A stretch of 8,724 bases of DNA. Origin: CAYWWY01 sp964462525. GTDB taxonomy: Bacteria > Thermotogota > Thermotogae > MWEM01. Below the pieces are notes generated by a model that was given only the letters and a program-made list of their open reading frames with translations, made no database searches and was not told the origin of the DNA. The position numbers and the translations under genes were made by a program. Every line of letters starts with the position of its first letter. The first letter of the stretch is position 1. The DNA lies in assembly GCA_964462525.1 (NCBI GenBank), contig CAYWWY010000023.1, positions 1 to 8,724 on the forward strand. The letters are read 5' to 3'. This document shows, piece by piece, positions 1 to 6,784 of this stretch.

Positions 1-110
1 GAACAGGGTGTCTTTGTCTTGCCCAGCGCGCAGTAGGCGGGGTAGTGTTTGATGGTTTATGCGGTTGCATAGGAATCATTGAGATAGCAATCATTTTTTA
101 GGAGGGTGTG
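1..110 (+). other. Upstream leader, possibly the tail of a preceding gene
   Basis: One reading frame from base 1 encodes 11 residues (EQGVFVLPSAQ) and stops at TAG 34-36. Its codon choice resembles the genes downstream, so it could be the C-terminus of a gene that began outside the window, but 11 residues cannot be identified. A second frame stays open until about base 98 but gives an unconvincing Cys/Ile-rich peptide. Bases 37-99 hold no strong promoter; TTGATG at 49-54 lacks a good -10 partner. The Shine-Dalgarno of the next gene (AGGAGGG, 100-106) ends this stretch. Confidence 0.3.
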
Positions 111-1421
111 ATGTCCAAAAAGATCGCCGTCATCGGCACAGGCTATGTAGGATTGGTTACAGGCACAGGGCTTGCTGACTTTGGCAACCAGGTGGTGTGC
201 GTCGATGTGCAGCAAGACAAGATCGATATGCTCAATCATGGGCAAATCCCCATCTACGAGCCGGGGTTGAAGGAACTGATCGACAAGAATGTCCGCGAGC
301 AGCGGCTTTCGTTTTCTACGGATATCGATTCAGCCCTTGGGGAGTGTGAAGTGGTCTTTATCGGTGTGGGCACCCCTTCGGGAGAGAATGGGGAAGCGGA
401 TTTATCCTATGTGGAATCGGCCATTGATTCGATCGTACAAAATATGAACGAATACAAGGTCATAGTCACCAAGAGCACTGTTCCTGTGGGAACGAATCGG
501 TGGATCCACGATACGATCGCGCAGCGTTCGGGATCGTCAAATTTCGATGTAGTCTCCAATCCGGAATTCTTGCGGGAAGGAAGCGCGGTGCATGATGTCT
601 TTCATCCGGATCGCGTGGTGATTGGGTATGAGTCGGAGCGGGCCAAAGAGATCGTTCAGGATATATACAAAGCCTTGTATATCATCGAGACCCCTTTTCT
701 CTTTTGCAACTACGAAACAGCAGAACTGATCAAATACGCCAGCAACGCCTTTTTGGCAACCAAGATCACCTTCATCAATCAGGTGGCCAACCTGTGCGAG
801 GCGGTTGGCGCCGATGTGCACAAAGTGGCCAAAGGGATGGGGATGGATGGACGGATCAGCCCGAAGTTTCTCCACCCTGGCCCCGGTTTTGGGGGAAGCT
901 GTTTTCCAAAGGACACCCGCGCATTTGTGGATATCGGAAAGCGGGTGGAGGTGGATCTGTCTTTGGTTGCGGAAGTGATCGCTTCCAATGAGAAACAGAA
1001 ACTGCGGATGGTGGATAAGCTGGAAGGTTTGGTTGGAGCCCCTTTGGAGGAGAAACGGATTGGTATTCTGGGTTTGGCCTTTAAGGCAGGAACCGATGAT
1101 ATTCGTGAATCACCCGCTTTGGTGATCATTGAACGGCTTTTGGACCAAGGCGCCCGCGTGATCGCCCATGACCCCCAGGCAATGGAGACGGCGAAAGCCC
1201 ATTTCGGCGACCGGATCGCCTATACCGACAATCCATACCAAGCCATGCACGAAAGCGACGCCCTGATGATCCTGACCGAATGGAACCAGTATCGGAGCCT
1301 GGATCTGGCGATGGCCAAAAAGCTGATGCGGGGTAACTGCATTCTGGATACCCGCAATCTGATCGATCTGGCAAAAGCCAAAGGGATGGGGTTTGTCTGC
1401 GAGGGCGTGGGTCGGAAATGA
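111..1421 (+). CDS. ugd: UDP-glucose 6-dehydrogenase
   Basis: Oxidises UDP-glucose to UDP-glucuronate in two NAD+-dependent steps in the cytoplasm, supplying uronic acid precursors for capsule, exopolysaccharide or cell-wall polymers. The 436-residue protein has the usual family length. Visible motifs: the N-terminal dinucleotide-binding GTGYVG (residues 9-14), KSTVPVGT, NPEFLREG (150-157, with the conserved catalytic-site Glu), the active-site Lys in KYASNAF (Lys208), and the catalytic cysteine loop GPGFGGSCFPKD with Cys264. The C-terminal UDP-binding domain contains GLAFKAGTDDIRESP. ATG 111 is chosen over the in-frame GTG at 108 because AGGAGG (100-105) lies 5 nt before the ATG but only 2 nt before the GTG. 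The stop overlaps the start of the next gene (ATGA, 1418-1421), so the two are translationally coupled. A related UDP-ManNAc dehydrogenase is possible in principle, but the motif set and the epimerase partner favour Ugd. Confidence 0.93.
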   Translation: MSKKIAVIGTGYVGLVTGTGLADFGNQVVCVDVQQDKIDMLNHGQIPIYEPGLKELIDKNVREQRLSFSTDIDSALGECEVVFIGVGTPSGENGEADLSYVESAIDSIVQNMNEYKVIVTKSTVPVGTNRWIHDTIAQRSGSSNFDVVSNPEFLREGSAVHDVFHPDRVVIGYESERAKEIVQDIYKALYIIETPFLFCNYETAELIKYASNAFLATKITFINQVANLCEAVGADVHKVAKGMGMDGRISPKFLHPGPGFGGSCFPKDTRAFVDIGKRVEVDLSLVAEVIASNEKQKLRMVDKLEGLVGAPLEEKRIGILGLAFKAGTDDIRESPALVIIERLLDQGARVIAHDPQAMETAKAHFGDRIAYTDNPYQAMHESDALMILTEWNQYRSLDLAMAKKLMRGNCILDTRNLIDLAKAKGMGFVCEGVGRK

Positions 1422-2392
1422 AACGGGTCTTGGTGACCGGTGGGGCCGGGTTTATCGGGTCGCACCTGTGCGATCGGTTATTACGGGAAGGATTTTGGGT
1501 GATCAACCTGGACAGCTTCAATCCCTTCTACGATCCCAAGCGGAAGTGGAAGAACATTCAGACTGCTTTGGATCATCCCCGCTATCGTTTGTATGTGGGC
1601 GATATCCGAGATGACCGGGTTTTGGATCAGATTGGTCGGGAACAAGGAAGGATCGATATCATCTGTCACTTGGCCGCCATGGCCGGGGTGCGGCAGTCGC
1701 TGAAGGATCCGATGGAATATGTGAGCGTGGATATCGGAGGCACCGTATCGATGCTGGAGTATGCCCGAACCCTTGAGGTGGAACGGTTTGTCTTTGCCAG
1801 TTCTTCCTCGGTATACGGAAAGAATATAAAAATCCCTTTCTGTGAGGATGATCCTCTGGAAGGACAGGTTTCCCCTTACGCAACGGCGAAGAGAGCCGGA
1901 GAACTCTATTGCCAAACCTACAGCGAGATCTACGGCATTCCCATCGTAGGTTTGCGCTTTTTCACTGTCTATGGACCCAGGCAACGGCCGGAGATGGCCA
2001 TTCATTTCTTCACAAATCAGATATGGGAAGGAAAACCCATTCCGGTCTTTGGAGACGGGACAACAGCCCGCGACTATACCTACATCGACGATGTGGTGGA
2101 CGGTATTGGGAAAGCGATGGCCTATGACCATCCAGGATATGCGGTCTTCAACCTGGGGAACAACCATACGATTCAACTTCATGCGTTGATCTCTCTTCTG
2201 GAGAAATCAACGGGAAAGAAAGCGATTGTCGATCGCAAGCCGATGCAACTGGGAGATGTGGAGATGACCTGCGCAGATATCCAAAAATCCGCCCGGCTTT
2301 TGGGATATCGACCGTCTGTGGATATCGAGACGGGGATTGAACGCTTTGTGGAATGGTTTCGGGAGGGGCTGGGCGCTTCGCAGAGGGGTTGA
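1418..2392 (+). CDS. UDP-glucuronate 4-epimerase-like SDR (NAD-dependent epimerase/dehydratase)
   Basis: An extended short-chain dehydrogenase/reductase of 324 residues. Seen: the NAD-binding GGAGFIGSH (residues 8-16), a serine cluster before VYG (Ser128-131), and the catalytic Tyr/Lys pair in YATAK (Tyr154, Lys158). The absence of a dehydratase-type Asp-Glu pair after the active-site Ser/Thr argues against dTDP-glucose 4,6-dehydratase. The early DSFNPFYDP segment and the FFTVYGPRQRPEMA and RDYTYIDDVVDGI segments are typical of bacterial UDP-glucuronate 4-epimerases, which interconvert UDP-glucuronate and UDP-galacturonate. Position supports this: the start codon overlaps the stop of the UDP-glucose dehydrogenase gene by 4 nt, so the upstream enzyme would make the substrate. 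No independent Shine-Dalgarno is evident, consistent with coupled translation. Alternatives are a UDP-glucose 4-epimerase or another 4-epimerase of the same fold; family assignment is firm, substrate is inferred. Confidence 0.82.
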   Translation: MKRVLVTGGAGFIGSHLCDRLLREGFWVINLDSFNPFYDPKRKWKNIQTALDHPRYRLYVGDIRDDRVLDQIGREQGRIDIICHLAAMAGVRQSLKDPMEYVSVDIGGTVSMLEYARTLEVERFVFASSSSVYGKNIKIPFCEDDPLEGQVSPYATAKRAGELYCQTYSEIYGIPIVGLRFFTVYGPRQRPEMAIHFFTNQIWEGKPIPVFGDGTTARDYTYIDDVVDGIGKAMAYDHPGYAVFNLGNNHTIQLHALISLLEKSTGKKAIVDRKPMQLGDVEMTCADIQKSARLLGYRPSVDIETGIERFVEWFREGLGASQRG

Positions 2393-2446
2393 TTGAGAAG
2401 GGTATTTTTTAGGGATAGAAACCATCAGGATATTTCTTCCTTTAAT

Positions 2447-2469
2447 GGGTGAAATATACCATTTCACCC
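2447..2469. repeat. Perfect 9-bp inverted repeat (hairpin or operator)
   Basis: GGGTGAAAT (2447-2455) is repeated in inverted orientation as ATTTCACCC (2461-2469), separated by ATACC. As RNA it would make a 9-bp stem with a 5-nt loop. The run of T residues (about 2478-2482) is some 9 nt beyond the stem, too far for a standard intrinsic terminator. It could equally be a dyad operator or a weak stop after the sugar-nucleotide genes. Confidence 0.5.
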
Positions 2470-2503
2470 TATAGATGTTTTTCAGAAGTCAAGAAAGAAA
2501 TGC

Positions 2504-2532
2504 AGGACCGGCTTCCAGCCGGTTCTTCTCTT
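2504..2532 (+). terminator. Candidate intrinsic terminator after the sugar-nucleotide genes
   Basis: ACCGGCT (2507-2513) and AGCCGGT (2517-2523) pair across a 3-nt TCC loop. The stem extends outward by one G-U pair, one G-C and one A-T (2504-2526), giving about 10 bp. It is followed by the pyrimidine-rich tail TTCTTCTCTT. The T tract is interrupted by C, so termination may be partial, but the hairpin sits between a finished gene pair and a new promoter, as expected for a terminator. Confidence 0.45.
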
Positions 2533-2561
2533 GATGGAGAGCGCTTTTTCGCGGAGAGATG

Positions 2562-2570
2562 TGGTATACT
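2562..2570 (+). promoter_or_regulatory. Extended -10 promoter for the G1P dehydrogenase gene
   Basis: TGG followed by TATACT (2565-2570) forms a TGn extended -10 element close to the sigma-70 consensus. No good -35 lies at 16-18 bp; the T-rich stretch at 2545-2550 is the nearest weak match. Transcription would begin near 2577, leaving a leader of about 160 nt. Confidence 0.5.
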
Positions 2571-2738
2571 TGTCACAGGACGTTCAAATCAGAAGAATGG
2601 TCTGAATATATCCAGGAAGAGGTCGAACTTCAAAAGAATTTCCGGGCCTCCTGGCTTCTGAAAAAAAAGCGACTGGGATTCGATGGGCAACAACAAACCC
2701 CCTTTGTAGCGGTTGTTTGTGAGAAAGAGAGGCGTCTT

Positions 2739-3809
2739 ATGATGATGATCGACCATTCGACCCGTTCGGTCGAGATTCCCAAGTATATTATTGTCCGGCC
2801 CGATGCCATAGAACGATTTACCCAGTTTTTCACAAACATGGATTTTTCCCGGGCGTGCGTTATCACCCAACAACCCATTTTATCGATTGTTCCGGAAATC
2901 GCGTCCACCATCCCCCCAGATTCGGATCGGCATGTGTTCCTTTTCGCCTCGGAACGGCCGGAACTGAATCAGTTGATCTCTATGGTCAAAGAGGTGCATA
3001 CCATCAAACCGGAAGTGTTGATTGGCGTTGGCGGGGGTTCGGTCTTGGATTCTGTGAAGTTTATCAGCCACATCGTCAACATCCCGATGGTCCTGATTCC
3101 TACTTTGGCATCCAATGACGGGATCTGCTCTCCTGTTGTCTCCATCAAGTTGGAAAAAGGACGAAGCGATAGTCTTCGCGCGCGGATGCCTTTTGCGCTA
3201 TTCGCGGATACTCAGTTGCTTTCCAAGGCGCCCCAAAAGTATCTCTTCTCGGGGTTGGGGGACGTAATTTCCAATATAACAGCCATCATGGACTGGGAGC
3301 TTTCCAGCCAAAAGACGGGGGAGAAGATCGACTACTTTGCTCGTATCCTTTCGGAGATGAGTTATAAGAGTATCTTGAACTTTAGCGAACCGAGTATGCA
3401 GAATCTGAACTTCATCGAAACCCTCACCGATAGTCTGATCACCAGCGGCATATCCATGGAGTATGCGGGGAGCTCTCGTTCTGCAAGCGGCAGCGAACAT
3501 ATGCTCTCTCACGCGGCCGATATTGTCTTTAAGAGCGCCCATCTTCACGGTCACCAGGTTGGTTTTTATACCTGCGTTATCCTAAAGGCTTACCAAACCC
3601 CTTTGTACCAAAGGGTGATGGACTTTTTCCATACTGTGGGGTTTTTTCATCATATTCCAAACGCCCTGTTGCTTTCCGATCCTTTTCGCGCCATCACCGG
3701 CATGGCGCGGGTGATCCGAAAACGATACGGCATCATGAGCCAATTGTCCGACCCGGAGCTCAAAGATGTCTTTGAATCGACCGTTTCGGATATTCGTCAG
3801 CGAATGTGA
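2739..3809 (+). CDS. Glycerol-1-phosphate dehydrogenase family protein (EgsA/AraM-like)
   Basis: Members reduce dihydroxyacetone phosphate to sn-glycerol-1-phosphate with NAD(P)H in the cytoplasm. This is the first step of archaeal lipid synthesis and, in Bacillus (AraM), feeds heptaprenylglyceryl phosphate. The 356-residue protein has a nucleotide-binding GVGGGSVLD (residues 97-104 region), then PTLASNDGICSP (from Pro121), a family hallmark. Likely metal ligands are Asp175 (GLGDVISN), His254 (SGSEHMLSH) and His270 (HLHGHQVG), in the order and rough spacing of the iron-containing alcohol dehydrogenase/G1PDH superfamily. Three in-frame ATGs stand at 2739, 2742 and 2745; AGAGAGG (2726-2732) is 6 nt before the first. 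It has its own promoter and stands alone between unrelated genes. Glycerol dehydrogenase or another DHQ-synthase-fold enzyme is the main alternative, but the SGISMEYAGSSRSASGSEH block favours G1PDH. Confidence 0.8.
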   Translation: MMMIDHSTRSVEIPKYIIVRPDAIERFTQFFTNMDFSRACVITQQPILSIVPEIASTIPPDSDRHVFLFASERPELNQLISMVKEVHTIKPEVLIGVGGGSVLDSVKFISHIVNIPMVLIPTLASNDGICSPVVSIKLEKGRSDSLRARMPFALFADTQLLSKAPQKYLFSGLGDVISNITAIMDWELSSQKTGEKIDYFARILSEMSYKSILNFSEPSMQNLNFIETLTDSLITSGISMEYAGSSRSASGSEHMLSHAADIVFKSAHLHGHQVGFYTCVILKAYQTPLYQRVMDFFHTVGFFHHIPNALLLSDPFRAITGMARVIRKRYGIMSQLSDPELKDVFESTVSDIRQRM

Positions 3810-3863
3810 TCTCTTTCAAAAACTCTGCGGGCAACCCATATTGTCATTCATTTCCATCAGTTG

Positions 3864-3872
3864 TGATATAAT
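3864..3872 (+). promoter_or_regulatory. Consensus extended -10 promoter of dnaX
   Basis: TGA then TATAAT (3867-3872) is a perfect -10 hexamer with an upstream TG. A TTGTCA at 3841-3846 resembles a -35 but its 20-bp spacer is too long, so the extended -10 probably carries recognition. Transcription would start near 3879, only about 9 nt before the dnaX ATG at 3888, giving an almost leaderless mRNA. Confidence 0.65.
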
Positions 3873-3887
3873 ACTTCGGGTGATGGT

Positions 3888-5309
3888 ATGGAACAAACCT
3901 TGTATAGAAAGCATCGGCCGCGGACCTTCGGGAGTATCGTGAGCCAGGATCATGTGAAACAGCTATTCAAGCACGCGATCATGCAAGACGAGATCGCTCA
4001 TTCGTATATCTTTGCCGGTCCTCGCGGGACGGGGAAAACGACAGTCGCGCGCATTCTTGCCAAACGCTTGAATTGCCTGAACCCTCAGAACGAAGAACCC
4101 TGCAACGCCTGTGATCAATGCATCGCCATCGATAAGGGCGCACATATGGATGTCATCGAAATGGATGCGGCATCCAATCGAGGCATCGATGATTTCCGCG
4201 CAATCCGCGACAATGTCTCCTATCTTCCGGTACAGGGCGCGTATAAAGTGTACATCATCGATGAAGTCCATATGTTGACATCCGAAGCTTTCAACGCTAT
4301 CTTAAAGACCTTGGAAGAACCACCACCCAATTGCCTCTTTATCCTGGCCACAACAAATCCAGAAAAAATCCCGTCCACGATTATCTCCCGGTGCCAGGTA
4401 ATTCCCTACCGAAACATCGGCAATACCGAGATTCAACAATTGCTTCTGGATATTGCCCAAACCGAGGAGATCCCGATTGAAGAAGAAGCGGCTTTTTTGA
4501 TCGCCCGCAACGCCAAAGGCGGGGTTCGCGACGCGCTCGTGATGTTGGAGCAGCTTTCCCGGTTCCGAGGTTCGGAGATGATCCGTCCCGAAGACCTTTT
4601 GACGATGTTGGGCGGGGTTCCCCCCGATTGGATCGAATCGTTGATCCGAGCCATCATGGATGGCAACCCCAATGCAATTGTTCTGAGCGGTGACGAAGTT
4701 CAACAAAAGGGATTGAATTTCGAGGTTGTGATTCAACAGATGATGGATTATTTGTTGGAATATGCCCAAACGCACGCTGATCTCGCTCCGGTGATTCCCA
4801 TTGCGAAGTCTTTGATGGACCTCTTGAAGACCCTTCGGTTCGCGGACAACAAACGCACCCTCTTCACCATCGAACTGTTGCACCTGTCTCAGTCGCTGCA
4901 AGGCGTTGAACCCGAGCAAAAGTCCAAGACCGAACAACCGCAACCCAAGGAGGGTCCGAAGGAAGCGAGCGAGGATAAGTGGTTGCAATCGTTGAAGCGG
5001 GAACATATTGATCTCTACATTGCTCTTTTGATCGGTCAGTACAATTTTTTGGATCATGCGTTTTCCCTAAAGTTTCAGAATCATCAGCAATTGTCCTACG
5101 ATATCGTCATCCGAAAGGAACCACAATTGCAGGCGTTTTTTCAGAAGCATTTGGGGCAGTCGTATCCATCCCGGATTCAGATCGGACCGGAGCAAACTGA
5201 CGAGGAGCTTGATCCCGATCAACTGGAGCCCGCAGCAAAAAAGACCTTAGAACGAATTCAGACCCTCTTTCCGGATGATAAAATTCGGATCCGAAAAATC
5301 TCGTCGTGA
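3888..5309 (+). CDS. dnaX: DNA polymerase III clamp-loader subunit (gamma/tau)
   Basis: ATPase core of the clamp loader that opens and places the sliding clamp at primed DNA. In the 473-residue protein I see the AAA+ Walker A GPRGTGKT (44-51, Lys50), a zinc module with Cys63, Cys72, Cys75 and Cys78, Walker B VYIIDEVH (121-128), sensor 1 in ATTNPEKIP, the SRC motif with arginine finger Arg168, and sensor 2 GGVRDAL (211-217). The third clamp-loader domain follows, and a Lys/Gln/Glu-rich linker near 345-360 leads to a compact C-terminal domain. It is much shorter than E. coli tau (643 aa), nearer to a gamma-length form. GGTGAT (3879-3884) complements the 16S rRNA tail and places ATG 3888 at a workable distance; an out-of-frame ATG at 3883 is ignored. 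The gene has its own promoter and is followed after 38 nt by the YbaB gene, its common partner. Confidence 0.95.
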   Translation: MEQTLYRKHRPRTFGSIVSQDHVKQLFKHAIMQDEIAHSYIFAGPRGTGKTTVARILAKRLNCLNPQNEEPCNACDQCIAIDKGAHMDVIEMDAASNRGIDDFRAIRDNVSYLPVQGAYKVYIIDEVHMLTSEAFNAILKTLEEPPPNCLFILATTNPEKIPSTIISRCQVIPYRNIGNTEIQQLLLDIAQTEEIPIEEEAAFLIARNAKGGVRDALVMLEQLSRFRGSEMIRPEDLLTMLGGVPPDWIESLIRAIMDGNPNAIVLSGDEVQQKGLNFEVVIQQMMDYLLEYAQTHADLAPVIPIAKSLMDLLKTLRFADNKRTLFTIELLHLSQSLQGVEPEQKSKTEQPQPKEGPKEASEDKWLQSLKREHIDLYIALLIGQYNFLDHAFSLKFQNHQQLSYDIVIRKEPQLQAFFQKHLGQSYPSRIQIGPEQTDEELDPDQLEPAAKKTLERIQTLFPDDKIRIRKISS

Positions 5310-5347
5310 TCCACATACACGATTATTGGTAGAAAGGAGCGATCCTC

Positions 5348-5704
5348 TTGGCAAAAAAAATGAGAAGTTTTGGCGGGAAAAGCTACCGCAATCCTTCTTC
5401 GAAAGGGCAAAATATGCACGACCTACTCAAACAGGCGAATGAGGCGCAATCTCAGATGCAAGCGCTGGAGGAAGAATTCGATCAACGCGTTTTTGAATTC
5501 TCTTCGGGGGGTGGTGCGGTCAAGATCGTAATGAAAGGGAACCTGCGTGTGGAAGACCTCACAATGGAGCCGGAACTGGCGGAAGATGCCGAAATGTTGA
5601 AAGACCTGCTTATGGCTGCTTTCAATCAGGGGGTCGAAGAGATCCAACGCGCCCGAAACGAAGCAATGGAGCAAATCACCGGCGGTTTGAATATGCCCTT
5701 TTAG
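5348..5704 (+). CDS. YbaB/EbfC family nucleoid-associated protein
   Basis: Small DNA-binding protein, 118 residues, of the family encoded directly after dnaX in many bacteria. Members form tweezer-like dimers that bind DNA and influence nucleoid structure and gene expression. Family features: an N-terminal amphipathic helix region (LLKQANEAQSQMQALEEE), a central sheet with the glycine-rich SSGGGAVKIVMKGN, then a helical C-terminus ending in GGLNMPF. The start is TTG 5348: AAAGGAG (5333-5339) lies 8 nt before it, whereas the in-frame ATG at 5360 is 20 nt away. This gives a basic N-terminal stretch of about 22 residues (MAKKMRSFGGKSY onwards) before the usual family start. A run of eight A residues follows the start codon. 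It is probably cotranscribed with dnaX; the expected next gene, recR, is replaced by gap. Confidence 0.9.
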   Translation: MAKKMRSFGGKSYRNPSSKGQNMHDLLKQANEAQSQMQALEEEFDQRVFEFSSGGGAVKIVMKGNLRVEDLTMEPELAEDAEMLKDLLMAAFNQGVEEIQRARNEAMEQITGGLNMPF

Positions 5705-5752
5705 TCAAACAATCGCGCAATCATAGAGGACCAAACATACAAACAATTCGAT

Positions 5753-5759
5753 GGAGGTG
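5753..5759 (+). promoter_or_regulatory. Strong Shine-Dalgarno site of gap
   Basis: GGAGGTG matches the 16S anti-Shine-Dalgarno over 7 bases and sits 4 nt before ATG 5764 (6 nt from GGAGG). It is the best ribosome binding site in the window, fitting a highly expressed glycolytic gene. No convincing promoter is visible in 5705-5752, so transcription may come from the dnaX promoter or from an element inside upstream coding sequence. Confidence 0.7.
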
Positions 5760-5763
5760 TAGT

Positions 5764-6768
5764 ATGGCAACAAAATTGGCAATTAATGGTTTTGGACGGA
5801 TTGGACGGCTTGTCTTTCGCGAAATGATCAAGCGGGGTGGGTATGATGTTGTATTGATCAACGATTTGACAGACGCAAAGACATTGGCTTACCTTTTGAA
5901 GTACGATTCGGTGCATGGGCGCTTTTCCGGTACAGTAGAATCCACCGACGATTCGATCATTGTCAACGGCAAGAAGATCCGAATCACCGCGGAAAAGGAT
6001 CCCTCCAAACTCCCCTTGAAATCATTGGGCGCGGAGATCGTTGTGGAATCCACAGGCGTATTCACAGGAAAGGAAAAATGTCAAGCCCATCTGGACGCCG
6101 GCGCAAAAAAAGTTTTGATCACAGCACCGGCCAAAGGCGAAGTGGATGCGACGATCGTTTTGGGCGTGAATGAGAATGTTCTGACCCGCGAAATGTCTGT
6201 GATTTCAAACGCTTCCTGCACAACCAATTCTATCGCCCCCGTTGTCAAGGCGATTCATGAGGCCTTGGGTCTGGAAAACGGACTTTTGACTACCGTTCAT
6301 GCCTATACGAACGACCAAAGAATCCTCGATCTACCCCATAAAGATCTCCGTAGAGCGCGGGCCGCAGCCATTAACATCATTCCCACTACAACAGGCGCCG
6401 CGAAGGCCATCGGTATCGTCATTCCCGAACTCAAAGGGAAGCTGGACGGATATGCCCTTCGGGTTCCTGTCAGCGATGGCAGCGCTTCGGACCTTACCTT
6501 TGTCAGCCGCAAACCAACGAGCGTCGAGGAAGTCAACGCCTTGGTAAAGAAAGCGTGCGAGAATGAGTTGAAAGGAATCATCGCCTATAACGACGAACCT
6601 ATTGTCAGTACGGACATCATCGGTACGACCGTATCGGGTGTCTTTGATTCCACAGTTACCAAGGTGATTGGCGGAACGACCGTAAAGATCTGCTGCTGGT
6701 ATGACAACGAATACGGATACAGCTGCCGGGTGGTCGATCTGGTCGATATTCTGGAAAAGATGCTTTGA
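5764..6768 (+). CDS. gap: Glyceraldehyde-3-phosphate dehydrogenase, type I
   Basis: Oxidises and phosphorylates glyceraldehyde 3-phosphate to 1,3-bisphosphoglycerate with NAD+, in the cytoplasm, as a tetramer. The 334-residue length is standard. Visible: the NAD-binding GFGRIGR (residues 9-15), Asp34 at the adenosine-ribose position, typical of NAD-specific enzymes, the catalytic SNASCTTN with Cys152, and the base His179 in TVHAYTND. The LDLPHKDLRRARAA segment has the Leu-Pro pair found in glycolytic (GapA-type) rather than NADP-using anabolic forms. The C-terminal WYDNEYGYS motif is intact. The next gene, pgk-tpi, uses the product immediately and begins 16 nt after the stop, so one mRNA likely encodes three consecutive triose-phosphate activities. 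Confidence 0.97.
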   Translation: MATKLAINGFGRIGRLVFREMIKRGGYDVVLINDLTDAKTLAYLLKYDSVHGRFSGTVESTDDSIIVNGKKIRITAEKDPSKLPLKSLGAEIVVESTGVFTGKEKCQAHLDAGAKKVLITAPAKGEVDATIVLGVNENVLTREMSVISNASCTTNSIAPVVKAIHEALGLENGLLTTVHAYTNDQRILDLPHKDLRRARAAAINIIPTTTGAAKAIGIVIPELKGKLDGYALRVPVSDGSASDLTFVSRKPTSVEEVNALVKKACENELKGIIAYNDEPIVSTDIIGTTVSGVFDSTVTKVIGGTTVKICCWYDNEYGYSCRVVDLVDILEKML

Positions 6769-6784
6769 TTGGTTGATGGATGCC

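Larger units (their letters stand above)
2393..2738 (+). other. 346-nt intergenic stretch between the epimerase and G1P dehydrogenase genes
   Basis: No convincing gene. The first part (2393-2500) is AT-rich and carries a perfect 9-bp inverted repeat. A second, GC-rich hairpin follows at 2504-2526. An extended -10 promoter lies at 2562-2570, and bases from about 2577 to 2738 would form the transcript leader of the next gene. An open frame continuous with that gene begins at ATG 2559, but this codon lies inside the promoter and the encoded extra 60 residues (many Lys, Glu, Arg and Gln) match nothing I know in the family. I searched for the conserved 4.5S/SRP RNA loop, often found upstream of dnaX, and for a T-box motif; neither is present. 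Confidence 0.6.

Noticed and set aside
74..95. Direct repeat AATCATT (74-80 and 89-95) before ugd
   Set aside because: Two 7-bp copies in a short AT-rich stretch are expected by chance and no further copies follow.
940..2330. Many GATATC-containing words across the first two genes
   Set aside because: They reflect frequent Asp-Ile (GAT ATC) codon pairs in coding sequence, not a spaced repeat.
2559..2738. 60-codon in-frame extension upstream of the G1P dehydrogenase gene
   Set aside because: Its ATG lies within the -10 promoter region, it has no good Shine-Dalgarno, and its residues do not resemble the family N-terminus, whereas ATG 2739 has a spaced AGAGAGG.
2393..2738. Possible SRP (4.5S) RNA gene near dnaX
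   Set aside because: The conserved apical-loop sequence with GGTCAGG and GGAAGGAAGCAGCC-like segments is absent on both strands of this stretch.
5237..5243. In-frame A_AAA_AAG heptamer in dnaX, identical to the E. coli tau/gamma frameshift signal
   Set aside because: It lies only about 22 codons before the normal stop, and a -1 shift would end at TGA 5276-5278. The product would differ by a few terminal residues, so it cannot create the tau/gamma pair; no downstream hairpin is evident.
5284..5295. 12-bp perfect palindrome TTCGGATCCGAA near the end of dnaX
   Set aside because: It is inside coding sequence, would form only a 4-bp stem with a 4-nt loop, and has no T tract, so it is not a terminator; chance is sufficient.
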